From the NCBI GenBank assembly GCA_021521415.1, contig JAIQDT010014615.1, forward strand, positions 62,001 to 126,000: 64,000 nucleotides of DNA. Direction: 5' to 3'. Origin of the DNA: Bidens hawaiensis (lineage: Eukaryota > Streptophyta > Magnoliopsida > Asterales > Asteraceae). The position numbers and the translations under genes are program-made. The notes under the pieces were generated by a model, which was not told the DNA's origin, ran no database searches, and saw only the letters and a list, made by a program, of their open reading frames with translations. Every line of letters starts with the position of its first letter. Position 1 is the first letter of the stretch. Positions 48,593 through 59,816 of the stretch are shown one piece after another.

Positions 48593-48598
48593 TTACAT
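48593..48598 (-). promoter_or_regulatory. AUG-stop element in the NIP leader (-248)
   Basis: A second ATGTAA on the minus strand, 248 nt upstream of the start codon, in context AAGTATGTAACTT. Confidence 0.65.
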
Positions 48599-48668
48599 AC
48601 TTGGTGGATTTTTATGAATGTTGGATTAAGGAAGAGAGATTTTGAAGGTAGCCAGAGTAAACCGAGAA

Positions 48669-48707
48669 CTAGTCGAAATTAAGAAAGATTGTGAAAACTA
48701 TGATCAT
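48669..48707 (-). promoter_or_regulatory. Short uORF in the NIP leader
   Basis: ATG at 48707 opens a 12-codon uORF ending in TAG. It is the only upstream ATG in the presumed leader not followed at once by TAA. Confidence 0.4.
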
Positions 48708-48761
48708 ATAAGGAAAGTTTGAATGTTTTTTGTTTGTTGAAAATTGGGAAGAAGGAATATG

Positions 48762-48767
48762 TTACAT
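48762..48767 (-). promoter_or_regulatory. AUG-stop element in the NIP leader (-417)
   Basis: A third ATGTAA on the minus strand, 417 nt upstream of the start codon. It would be in the mRNA only if transcription starts near 48815, as the TATA box suggests. Confidence 0.55.
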
Positions 48768-48844
48768 GCTAATAGGGTTTTTATAAAAGTATGATCAAGG
48801 AAGAAAAAGAAGCAAGTGATCCAGGTTGAAGATTGAAGGGTGAA

Positions 48845-48850
48845 TATATA
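48845..48850 (-). promoter_or_regulatory. Candidate TATA box of the NIP gene
   Basis: TATATA in CTATATATTCACCC on the minus strand. A start about 30 bp downstream gives a leader of about 465 nt. No intron signal is obvious between it and the start codon, but this was not excluded. Confidence 0.45.
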
Positions 48851-49351
48851 GATAATGAAAAAGAGAGTTGAAATAACTTAATAAGCAAAAGGCTGAAATT
48901 GGGATGAATGATAACTGTGAAGGCTGAGTGAATGTATATAGTTATGAAGTCAACTCTTTGGAAGTTGCCTATTAAATGTATGGGGTGCATAGATCACAAA
49001 AAGTCATATTCCACTGTTTCACAGCACTCCCTCGCTATGTATATAATATTATGTATCATTATATAATTAAGTTCTCGTTATATGAAATTCTTTTTTATAA
49101 GGTCAAATATTGTAAACCAAGAAAAAAAAAGGATACCTTGCAAGAAATGACAAAACTAAACTTGCATAATTTCGTATTCCTCTGTTTGATACACAGAAAG
49201 TAGATTTAATATACTAATTGCCTACAGAGAAAAGTTTGTTATCAAAAATCTTGACATTTCGCGTTCTCTAAATTATCCAACGTGTAACTAACGAGATTGC
49301 TTGAATCGCTATGCACTTCTCGTTGTTTTTCTTGTGTTTAGTTGGACATTC

Positions 49352-49497
49352 CAAAATGTCTTTCAATGAAGCGAAATCACTAGACGACAATAACTTCACC
49401 CAATTATGAATAAGCAACCACAATCAAAATGTCTTTCAATGAAGCGAAATCACTAGACGACAATAACTTCACCCAATTATGAATAAGCAACCACAAT
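49352..49497. repeat. Perfect tandem duplication, 2 x 73 bp
   Basis: The unit beginning CAAAATGTCTTTCAATG is repeated at 49425 with no difference seen. It has no coding content. Perfect identity suggests a recent slip or an assembly artefact. Confidence 0.9.
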
Positions 49498-49539
49498 CAT
49501 TTAGCTAACCAGCAATGAAACATTAAACGTACTAAAAAT

Positions 49540-50600
49540 TCTCCGGCATATTACACAACACAAAAATATCATTCCCAATGTCTATACCTCTAGTCAAAAG
49601 TGCAAGTTTGATAGAGATTCGGTCTAGAAGTAACCGATCCTCACAAAACAATTAACTTTGATGGGAATGCATTTCAACCAGCAGTTACTAGCAACAATCT
49701 GATGTTCCATATTGTCAAGTTCCCATCTCAAATTTTTTGACCATATTACCCTCTTCCAAACCATCCCAACCCATCCATAACCAAGAATTTGGGTTGCTTG
49801 TAACCATAGGCGAAGAGATAAGGTTCATACAACTTTGAAAATCACTTTTTAACTGCCCCAACCTTAATGGTCTCAACCCTCTCCGTAACCATCTAACTTC
49901 ATTATCAATCAAATTATAGCACTCCGTATATGATTGTCTTTTTGCTTTTCCAATGCAAACAATAAGAGGAATAAAAATTTTAGAGGCTTATCACTCACCC
50001 AAATTAATGTCAAGCCAAAACTGAGTTTTATCACCCATACTCAATTTAATCTGTAACGTGTCAAGCAATTTTAGGCGACTAATACTCCTATCGATTTCTA
50101 ATTTATTAATACATTTCTAAATGCCTCCAATAGATCTCTTGACGGGGATAGTGCCCAATGACTAAACACTCGTGTGTATAGTAGCTATAATCCGAACCCA
50201 GACAAAGATTTACAATTTTTATAAAACGTGACCACCATTTTACAAGTAGGGCTATGTTTGTTGCATTTAAACTCCCAACCCCAAATCATCCCGCTCCTAG
50301 TCCGGTTATGTTCTCTGCCACACCTCCCAACTAGTTGTATTTTTTTTTCTAGTCTCCACCCCATAAGAACCAATTCGTTTGGATTTCAACTGTCTTAGCA
50401 TTTTCATGATGCGATTCTAAAAATCTAAAAATAATACATCCCAAGCTTTCAAGTTCCAATGACTTAAAGTTAAGTGCCCCCAAAAAAGAATGTTTTTGCT
50501 TTTCGTGTTGTCAGTTTTGCATCAAACTTATCTAGAATCGATTGCCAATTTCTCAAAAGACCCATATTTGCTCCGATTGGTAAACAAAAGTATAGAAAGA
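49540..50600 (-). pseudogene. LINE (L1-type) remnant, C-terminal RT to zinc-finger region
   Basis: Translation on the minus strand, with many stops and shifts, follows the order of plant L1 proteins. GANMGLLRNWQSILDKFDAK and a FFFGG box come first (about 50480-50600). Next is MIWGWEFKCN ... FYKNCKSL (about 50190-50340), then a LKSDFQSCMNL segment (about 49800-49860). Last is WLKCIPIKVNCF (about 49660-49715), typical of the zf-RVT domain. No intact endonuclease, RT core or poly(A) end is visible. It is an old 5'-truncated copy. Confidence 0.6.
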
Positions 50601-51294
50601 AACTTGGAAAGGGTAACTTACCAAACTCCTCGTTTTGAGAACTATATTATATTTAGAACCATCTAAGCTCGTGTAGATGATGCTTGTGAAATTATAAACA
50701 ACTTAATTCTCTAAATATTTTATTGACTTAAAAGGAAAAATAATAATAAAACAAGTATAAATTACATAGTCATATAAATAGTGTATGTGAACAATTCAGT
50801 TAGACCATATTTTTAAAATAATCTTAAACATAACTAAATTTACATACCAACTGATAAATTTATCTAATAAACAATATACGAGTTAAAGCGTTTTTTTTCG
50901 TAATTCTTAATTTATTGTTAGTTCTAAAATATAAATCATGGTTACATATACTAAAATAACCCAAAAATGAATGACTAAGATGAGAATGAACTATTCTTAA
51001 ATAATAATCAATAGCTAATTTGAGAAGAGTGGTTTTTGTTGATGATCGAACTCAAGTAATTTGCAACAAGGATGCAACCAAGGAATAGTATATGAAATTT
51101 TGTGAGCTACATATATTTTTCTTTTTCTTTTCTAAAAAATGTTACTTTTTAGAAAAGAAACTTATAATTAAAAGAAATGAAAAAAATTATAAAAACGTTT
51201 GTTTGACAACTTGAACTATTAACAACTCCAATAATTATTCACAAGTCGCAACAAAACATGCTTAAATACTTTCTCATATAATTTTATATTATAA
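50601..51294. other. AT-rich intergenic sequence, nothing assigned
   Basis: No gene or transposon ends were recognised. Confidence 0.4.
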
Positions 51295-51921
51295 CTAGTT
51301 TTTATCCCCCGTATTACGGGGGTTGTTTTATATTGTTTGTTTAAATATTTATTTATCTTTTGAATTTATATTTTTTTATTATATAAAAGTTAATAATATA
51401 CTTATGGTTTGATGATAAATTGTTTCACAAAAAAAATAAGATGTTATAACCCGATTTAAAAGCTATATGGTTTTGATGAGACCCAAAAACTGTTTATTTT
51501 TTTTACTATAAAATGGGTTTTTAATTATAAATAATATTTATAAAAGTTAATAACATACTTATGGTTTAATGAGACCCAATACCTGTTTATTTTTTTTACT
51601 ATCAGATTGTTTTTTAATTTAAATAATATATATATATATATATTTTTAAAAATAAATAAGATATTAATTTTTATTATATCATATTTTATAGGATTTTTAC
51701 ATCAATAATTTGGTGAGAATAATTTTTAATTTAATGAGATATTATAACCCGTTTAAGGAATATCTGGGTTTGGTAAGACCCATACCCATGAATTCGGGTC
51801 AAATGCATGAGAAGCCTCAATTTAAAAATCAAGCAAATCTGGTGACTCCAAAAAAATGGGGAGTGACCACATCACGACACGTAAGATTTTTATGTCGTCG
51901 TTATTATTATATAGATATAGA
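51295..51921 (-). mobile_element. Non-autonomous Helitron
   Basis: On the minus strand it starts TCTATATCTATATAATAA near 51915-51921. It ends with a perfect 8-bp-stem hairpin (CCCCCGTA/TACGGGGG, 51306-51322) seven bases before CTAG|T. This is the classic Helitron 3' terminus. About 625 bp, with no Rep/helicase coding. The exact 5' base is ambiguous because TC occurs twice. Confidence 0.7.
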
Positions 51922-52543
51922 TATATATGCATGGTTTGATAAAATAATTTATTAAAGATAATGTGTACATGTTTGTCGCCATGTACTTTGATCATTCACG
52001 ATAATATTAATAAAACCGCTACATTTCGTCCTATGTAAGTTTTATAAACAAACTACACCATTTTGTTTATAAGTTCTCTTATTTTCTCTTGAGCAATATT
52101 ATTATTTATTGACATTTTGATTAGTTGTTTAACATTTTCGTTAACCTATATGTCAAGTACGATGGTCTTTTAAATTTCGAACAACGTACGTGGTCATAGT
52201 TTTATTACTATAAGATCGTTTAGGAAGATATAAATTATGTGATTCAACTGTTGGACCGCCCAACCAATAGTAGGACTGGGAGTTTAATAATCGAGTCAAA
52301 AAGAATATTATAACCCAAAAGTCAAATGCTTGCTAACTACATTATCAATGATCCAATAATCGAACCGGAAAACCAATATAATGAACAACTAGGTCCAGAA
52401 TTATGTTACAACTTGTTTGAATGAATATAGGATTGGCGGAGGTTCTAAACATGGCCGGCTTGGGCATGAGGCAACCTATGCAACCAGTCAGGGCACTTAC
52501 TTTTCGATGACACAAAATTATACGTACATATAACTTTTTATAG
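51922..52543. other. Intergenic DNA
   Basis: No gene or transposon was recognised. Confidence 0.4.
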
Positions 52544-53568
52544 GATGAGTATCATTTAAGAACTATCATTTTTATAAGAACTTTGAGAACTCATCTTAAC
52601 CATTTACATTTTGGTCAATGGTTAAAAATAGTAATGGCTATGGGTAATAACTAAATAAGTAAAAGGGCATTTTAGAGATCAAAACTATTCTCTTTCTTAA
52701 GTGTTCCTGTAATCTCTTCAATCTCTCTCCTTAATCACGTTTAATTCATTTACGGTTTCTGATTTCTCTTCCCAGTTTAAATTAAACAATTAAACAATAG
52801 AATTTTGGTTCATGTTTTTTTTGTGTTTTGGTCAATTGATATTTATTAGTTTTATTGAAAATTAGCACTACGTTCGTCAAGGGTTAGTAGCGATTCTCCT
52901 TTTTATATTTTATCTTCAACGAAACTAGGTTAGTGCAGTTAATTAATTTTTTGAAAAGCAATTGATATTGCTAAAAGTCATATACGTACTGGGAAATCAT
53001 AAAACCAAAGTTTTTGTTTTATCTTTTATATAATGACTTTTATATGATTTAATATCAATCCATATACAGTATGTAAACAGATAACCAGTTTCTATAGAAA
53101 CCAAATTGGAAAATGATATTTAAGATGAACATTTACATACATGGAATTAGATGATCAACTTGAAATTTGAATGGTTAGTATGAAGATTTACATATGTACA
53201 AATAAATGGATATGTAAAAATGATGAACAATATGTAAGTTTACATACATGTAAATAGTATGCTCACGTAAATTTACATGCATGCATATTTGCATATCATC
53301 TTGAATTAGTTTAAACGTTAGTTTGAAAAAATAGATGTAACCATATATCAATTTGTTCTTAACATGTGTGTAAATACGTAGAAAGAAAAAAAATACAAAG
53401 ATGAAAGACAATGAGTAGTTTGTTAATTATTTAGAGAGAGAAATTTAAAGAATTCCAACTATACCCTTTTTATTTAATTTTTTATTTTTAAAATAAATAA
53501 TTAATGAGTGGTCTAGATTAGTTCTTAAAGTTCTTATGAAAATTAGGGTTCTCAAAGGAAACTAACCC
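52544..53568. mobile_element. Long-TIR non-autonomous element (Mutator-like?)
   Basis: Imperfect inverted arms of about 65 bp: left TAAGAACT...TATAAGAACTTTGAGAACTC (52544-52610), right AGTTCTTAAAGTTCTTATGA...GGGTTCTCAAAGG (53505-53568). The 900-bp core is AT-rich and holds a cluster of ACATAC/ATGTAA palindromes (53190-53290). No transposase coding. The target duplication was not fixed. Confidence 0.5.
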
Positions 53569-55430
53569 ATAGATACAAATCTTAATTATCTTCTTATTAT
53601 ATATTGGGCTCGATATTTTTCGTTATGCATGACACAATTAAGGTATTGAGTCCAAACTAACTTTAAAATAAAAATAATAAACATACACGAGTTGAGCAAG
53701 TCATATAAATATTCGTTACTCGTTAATGTCGTTTAAAAAAAATTAGCTTATATATTCCGTTACTCGCTATGGCTTACAGGTTTTTTTTATTTCGGCTTGG
53801 TCGATATACATAAATTCTCAGAAATGGTCCTGGTTATAAAAGTCATCTCACATAGGTAGAAGTAGAAGTGTAGTATAAAAGATTGAAACCATATCAATCG
53901 TTTTATTTTGTTATTTAAGTATTGGGGCAAACTTATGTTTATGGGTTGATTATATAGCCAAAGCCCAAAACCATGTCTAGCTGGCGTGAAGCAGTAAAGA
54001 ACCTCGTGATCGGTTGTAACAAACCGTCGCCGTGTATCCCATCAAATACACCTATGAGTTCATAATTTACTCGAAATTTCTTTGGACGAATAATGAAGAT
54101 TACATATCCATGAGTTAAGATGACATCAAAGAATACAGGATGAGATTTTGTATGCCTATCAAAAGTCTCGTATTTTAGATGTCATACTATGGGATTAATA
54201 CACGCAATATTATGTCTCGATGTTTCCTTATCTAAAAGAAAAAAAAAATGGCCGTCGGAGGCTCGGAGCGATTCTAAAGGACTGATCCTTTACGCCTTGT
54301 TACACATCAGATCCTTTACGCCTTGTTACACGTCAGTCAAGTAACATAGCGTCTTCTTCAATGTTGTACATTAGAGTTGTCATATGTTCCTCTTCATCTT
54401 ATTAGCAAGGATTGAGTCTTGTAGTTTTACCTACTTTGAGTTCATTATAATATAAGTATATGGTCTCTTGAATCATTCAAATTTCTTCACGATCAATTGT
54501 GTGGCCAGTTATCAATCTACTCCCTAACTTTTGTTTAAAAAAATACGTAAATACAGCACATTACGTATGATAAGTTTTATAGAGTAATCATCTAAAGAAT
54601 TAGTCCTAGGTTATAATGCACTAATTAAGCCCCTTTAATCATGCATCAAACACTATTAATAAACTATTTCTTTTGCATTTTGTTCTCACCTCCCTTCAGT
54701 TCTCCATCAATCATCATTCTCTTTTTATTAAGAAATTCCAAGCACGTCTCTATAATCAATATTGTCGTATTAGTTTCATCCTTAAAATAATGGAAGGCAT
54801 CACCATGGTGAACTCCTACTCTTCGTTCGCTTAACCTCTATCGCTTTGCGTACTCCTTTGGTTATTGTTGATAATGATATATTCATACGATAACACAGTC
54901 ATGTGGCACAACCCGACCCGAGTGGACGTCATGATCTTTAATTAATAATGAACCTACGAGGGTTTGCTGTTTTCTTCCTCCTTTCATTAGTCTTGTCAAG
55001 ATTCTTGTAAACACTAGCCACAACTAAATTAACCTGCTCGGCCCAGGTTACTTTTCATTAGAATATTGATAGCTAGCCTCCCTCAGTCGCCACCCACATC
55101 TTAAAGCCAATCATCCTTATGCCGAACTCCAATATATGAATTAATTAAGTAGTGTATTCTATGGAGTAATCCCATTATAATAATATAAGTTAAAATTGAT
55201 CATCATATGTGGTGTTTATTTAGTTGATGGAATTGATCTTTTGCTTATCTTTAAGGAAAAAGAGCAAAAAAGTAAACGAACCATCAGCACAACAAAAAGT
55301 ATCATAAACGTGTGGTGATAGCTAGCTTGTATCATAAAGTATCAATTAATTGCTACCTTATAATCGCATATCACCTTCTTTCAAGATTCGTTAGCATAAT
55401 ACGGTATAATAAACACTAAACGAAACAAAG
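53569..55430. other. Intergenic DNA with one short tandem repeat
   Basis: No gene was recognised. At 54284-54335 the 26-bp unit GATCCTTTACGCCTTG... occurs twice in tandem with one difference. Confidence 0.4.
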
Positions 55431-55439
55431 GGTATAACA

Positions 55440-57107
55440 CCAACCCCTATTAGGATTAACGCATACATTCACGAATTCTGAACACACAAGCAAAATTAAT
55501 AAACGAAAACGGGGATTTAACGTGATTAAGTCTAAACTGATCTATATCCACGGGTGACAACTAGGTATTCTTTATTGAGGGACGACGATTACAAATACAT
55601 AAGATCATATATGTAGAGAAACAACTAGGGTTTGCATCTTAGTAAGCAAGAAATCTAAATTGGGTTGGGCTCGGGCCCGCTGCCCGCACCCGTATCCTCT
55701 TTTGACTTCATATTAAACTGGGCCAAACAAGGCCTAAGAAACCAAAAATCTCCCACTCAAAGGCCTTGAACACTTTCATTTGTGCTCCTGATCGTGCTTT
55801 TATAATCTTAACATTAACTTTCCTTTAGTTGTCACCACCTTTTCATCAACTAACCTAAAGGCCCGTTGAAGCTCCCCGAAGCTCCAACACGTCAATCACT
55901 GCTAAACCTGCCTATGACTCTTTCTCTGTCCCAACCAGCTCTCACTGTAACAAACTACCGAATCCTAAGATATTATGAGAACAAACACTCTCCATATATA
56001 TTCAACAAGTAATCCACTAGAAAGATTCTTCAAGTGCAATACTGGTTTTCTTAATCCACTGTCGGCCTGGAATTGTAACTGAAACACAACTTGTGCTCCC
56101 ACTATCACGATGTCCTTCGATTGATTTAGCCTTTCTAGCTCGTTCATCCCGAATCTTCGCTTTGGCTCTAGGTTTATTACTTGCAAACGAACCTCTTCTA
56201 CACGCGAGATTTTGTGAACCAGACTTTGTCTTTCATTATAACTGGATCAACTCCTTCTGGTGATATGTTGGCTATATACAACGAACCTATTTTCTTGTCA
56301 TGAGCAAACACGATATTTCCTTTAACTACTTTTCACTGCCCATTCCGAACTTAACATCGTACCCTTGGTCATCCAATTGTCCGACTAAAATTAAACGTTT
56401 CTTCAATCTTGAAATAACCCTCACGTCTTTCAAAGCCCAAGAAGTACCGGCTGAAGTTATCAGCTCAACATGTCCTATACCCGTAACCTCAAGAATACCA
56501 TTTTTCGCAAGTCAAACCTTTCCAAAATCCTCATAATTTAGATTCTTCATCGTTTCACTACAGTGAGTGGCATGAAACGATGCACCAAAATCCATCACAC
56601 AAGCATCAACGTTACTCTCAACAATGCAAACTAAAGCCTCATCACAAGTGACCACGACATATGTGTCGTCTTCTGTAACATTCACCTATTTCTAACCATT
56701 CAGACACTGATACCTGAAGTGTCCCATCTCTTTACAAGAATACAATATCTTTTCGATTCTTAGACTGAATCGTCTTCTTGCTCTCACTGCCTTGTTCTTT
56801 TCCCCTACATTTGCCTTCTTTGGCTAACATATTGGCTGATGATTCACCTGAACTTCTGCGTCTTGTATTTTCTCCAATAATCAGGTCTCGAATCCTATGA
56901 AAAAAGTAATTTTTGTAGACAAACTACAAACTGCAGTCACTGTTTCAAAGCAAATGTCGAACAAAGAGGATAATAACAATAGGCCTTGAACTTCATCATC
57001 AAACTTAATGTCGATCGAAACTAAGCGGGACATGATCGAATTAAGATTATTGATATGTGTTGTAACTGACCCACCCTCTTTCATTCTAGTAGTCCTCAAT
57101 ATATTCC
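55440..57107 (-). mobile_element. Truncated Ty1/copia element: gag, protease, then LTR-like end
   Basis: On the minus strand it runs from gag (57099) through a knuckle and protease to a purine tract (GAGTGGGAGA, about 55750-55760). An LTR-like region follows (about 55440-55750). Integrase, RT and RNase H are absent, so an internal deletion joined protease to the 3' end. The 5' side is lost where CACTA-type repeats begin at 57108. LTR limits are uncertain. Confidence 0.55.
55965..57099 (-). pseudogene. Copia gag-protease relic
   Basis: The gag part has MKEGGSVTTHINNLNSIM and FDDEVQGLLLLSSL (56881-57099), typical of copia UBN2 gag. A CCHC knuckle is readable near 56700-56745 only across a one-base frameshift. 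The protease part has DFGASFHATHC (near 56570-56600), the copia D-[TS]-GA site with Phe in place of the usual Thr/Ser. A long open stretch with basic residues follows to 55965. Several stops interrupt it. Confidence 0.7.
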
Positions 57108-57530
57108 CTCATACCACGTCATTTCAGTCCCTAAAACATTTCTTCAGAGACTGTAAATCAGTCTCGGATACTATATTATTTTAGTCCCTAATGTATGACT
57201 TTAAGGACTGAAAATCAGTCCTCTAAACAAAAAAATATAGTCCCTAATACGTTTCGTAAGGTTCATGATTCCATATTAAATCAGTCTCCAATGCAATGCT
57301 TTTAGGACTGAGATTTAGTACCTGTTACTACTCGATTTTAGTCTTTAATACGCCTCTTTTAGGGACTACAAATTAATCCCAAATAGTATGTTATTTTAGT
57401 CCCTAGTATGTACTTTTAGAAACTGATAATCAGTCTCCTAAACTAGTCTCTAATGTATTTTTTTAGCTACTATATTTTAGTCTCTAATACTATGTGTATA
57501 TTTTTAAAATGTTCATATAAGGACTGAAAA
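57108..57530. repeat. CACTA-type subterminal repeats
   Basis: At least ten copies of TTTTAGTCCCTAAT and its complement (AGGGACTGA, GGACTGAAAATCAGTC) in both orientations over 420 bp. Such arrays bind CACTA transposase-associated proteins. No CACTA terminus is visible. Confidence 0.6.
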
Positions 57531-57736
57531 ATAGCTGCTGATACAATTTAATGTCATAACAAGAGTAATATAATCCTCATAAATTTGATTCTTGGTTTCC
57601 CAAAAATCTCAATATATGTTTAAGCATTAATGTCATAACATAACCAATCAAAATAATGTCATACAATCAATTCGAAAACTTAAAGAAGTATTAGATTAAA
57701 GAAAACAAAAAAGTACTAAATGTCTTAACTAACGCC

Positions 57737-58105
57737 CTAGATAGTGTTGTCGCTATCACCTTCATCAACCGCTTGTGTGGCTATTGTGTTCTCGAAGTTT
57801 GGAAACTTTGTGCTTATGAACTTGAACATTTTTTCATATTTATCCTTGTCCCGTTTCTGTTCCGCCTCGAGTGTAATAACCTTATTTCTCAAAACTTCGT
57901 TCTCGCTTGAATCTCGTTGAGTTGATTCGGCTATTGATTTCATCCATCTATCTTTCTTCCTCAACACAGGCCCGACACCAACTTCCCATCTTGATTGTAT
58001 TGTTTTCTTCCTACCGCATACACTTTTTATGGCTTCTTTCTCAATCCCATGTTCCATAGAAGTAGTAACAGTGGTTCCTTCAGATATTAATTTCTCCATG
58101 GCCAC
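57737..58105 (-). pseudogene. CACTA ORF2-like fragment (Transposase_24 C-terminal type)
   Basis: This open 122-codon stretch has GVGPVLRKKDRW followed by a Lys/Glu-rich heptad coiled coil (EVLRNKVITLEAEQKRDKDK), as in the C-terminus of CACTA-associated Transposase_24 proteins. A possible upstream exon on the same strand is at 58723-58813 (PLQRYHKMHYNAAKQGW). The hAT MITE at 58217-58690 sits between them. It looks like a relic, and no full gene can be joined. Confidence 0.5.
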
Positions 58106-58216
58106 TTGTTTATGTTGAATAATATTTTTCTAACATAATAAATGGTACATGAACAAAATTTAGAACTAACATCAACCCAAAGATATTTAACCAAAAAAAA
58201 ATTCAAAACTAAATGC

Positions 58217-58690
58217 CAATGTTTTAAAACCTGGACCGGACCAGCCGATCGGACCGGTTGAACCAGGACCCGGTGTGCCAAGCGGCCCGGTTCGCACCAT
58301 ATAACCCGTTTTCTAAAGAAACGACCGGGTTATAATCGGACCAAAGTGAACCAGATTCCGGGAACCGTTTGAACCGAAAGAAGATGTAAGTTACGTGAGG
58401 GCTATGATTGGATATCAATTGTATTAAAGGATATTTGTGTTATTTACTGAACTAAATAACTCATATACATTTATAATAAAAATAATATTAACTGTTCTAT
58501 GAAATAATATTTATTACTACATGTATGCATACAAATAAATATATATGTATTTATAACAAAAAGTAATATATATAAATATATTATTTATGACGTCATCCGG
58601 GTCAAACACCGGTCCGCCCTCCCGGGTCGGTCCGAACTTTAACCCGGTAAGGTGTCCAGGTCAACTTCCGGGTCGGGCCAGAAAACATTG
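58217..58690. mobile_element. GC-rich hAT-type MITE
   Basis: The ends CAATGTTTT and AAAACATTG are inverted and run into CCGGACC/GGTCGGGCC-type repeats. Flanks CTAAATGC (58209-58216) and CTAAAAGC (58691-58698) are an 8-bp duplication with one mismatch. The interior alternates GACCGG-rich ends with an AT-rich core. Confidence 0.65.
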
Positions 58691-59519
58691 CTAAAAGCAT
58701 TTAACAAAGAGATACATATGCAAGGCGCGAATCATCATTTAGCCATCCTTGTTTTGCGGCATTGTAATGCATCTTGTGATAACGTTGTAACGGATTAGGC
58801 GGCATGTGAGTCTCAGGATTTGTCTATCATCATAAAAAATTATAATAATGAAGCATAAACACATTTTAAAGAAAGAGTGAATTGTCATCGTAATTATTTA
58901 CAATCACACATGTATATTTTGGTTTTTATATCCATATAGATTTCACCATTTAAATACTTATAAAACTATGATCTTTAGAACCCTTTAATCTTTGAAGTAA
59001 TGTCTGATGAGCTTATTTGACATACACAATGTTGGTAATTGTGAGTTCTAATTCCAAAAGGTTGACTAAACTGTTTACAACAAAGCGAATACAAAAGCTT
59101 ATGTGTGGCAAACAGATGAAATTCCGGGTTAAGGATCAAACAACAATGCGGCTTTAGTTGTGTATTCAGATGCCTAAAAATGGATTACTACATGTGGCAA
59201 AAAAGACTGTCCATGCGAGCTAGCTTTACAAGTCAAAATGGTCAACCTCTAAATTAGTTAATTCAGTTCCATTTGTAAATAGATTATGATTAATTAAAAG
59301 TAGGCAAATTGAATTTTATTAAATTTATTAAATAGAAAGAAGTTTATAACCTTCCTAGTATTCTTATGAAGAAAGCAATATGGTTTATCTTTAACAATTG
59401 CCATGAGGTTCAACCGTACTTAGAGAAGTTTTTTTTTCGTTTTTATTAATATATTTTTGGTTGTGAATTAGTATTTGACATTGCTAATAAACTGATATTT
59501 ATTTACAAATGACAGAGAA

Positions 59520-59816
59520 CACTTACAGTTTTTACAAAGGCAGCATCCTGAATCATCAAATTTTTCTGAGATGCAACGGTCTACATAACAGCATCATTAT
59601 TATGTAAAAAATTGGGAACAGATTCAAGATGTGTATTCGCTAAATCCATCCCAAATGAATGAAGAATTATATGCATTGTCTTGCCCTCCTGATAATCGAG
59701 TTGTATCACAAAAGGGATACATAGTGAATGGAGTTAAATTCTTAGTTAAGTCGAGAGATGATCGCAGGCAAACACAAAATTGTGGAGTTATGGTCCCTGG
59801 CATTCATAATGACGTC
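59520..59816 (+). pseudogene. CACTA transposase fragment (DUF4216-like), interrupted by an LTR element
   Basis: On the + strand the conserved CACTA text ELYALSCPPDNRV ... YIVNGVKFLVKSRDD ... TQNCGVMVPG is readable (59631-59816). This is the junction upstream of DUF4216 in TNP2-type transposase genes. The frame is cut at 59816 by the Tat-like LTR starting at 59817. The N-terminal transposase domain is missing on the left. Its strand is opposite to the ORF2 fragment at 57737. Confidence 0.65.

Noticed and set aside
53175..53411. Minus-strand ORF with repeated Tyr-Ile/His-Val residues
   Set aside because: It is a translation of the ATGTAA/ACATAC palindrome cluster inside the long-TIR element.
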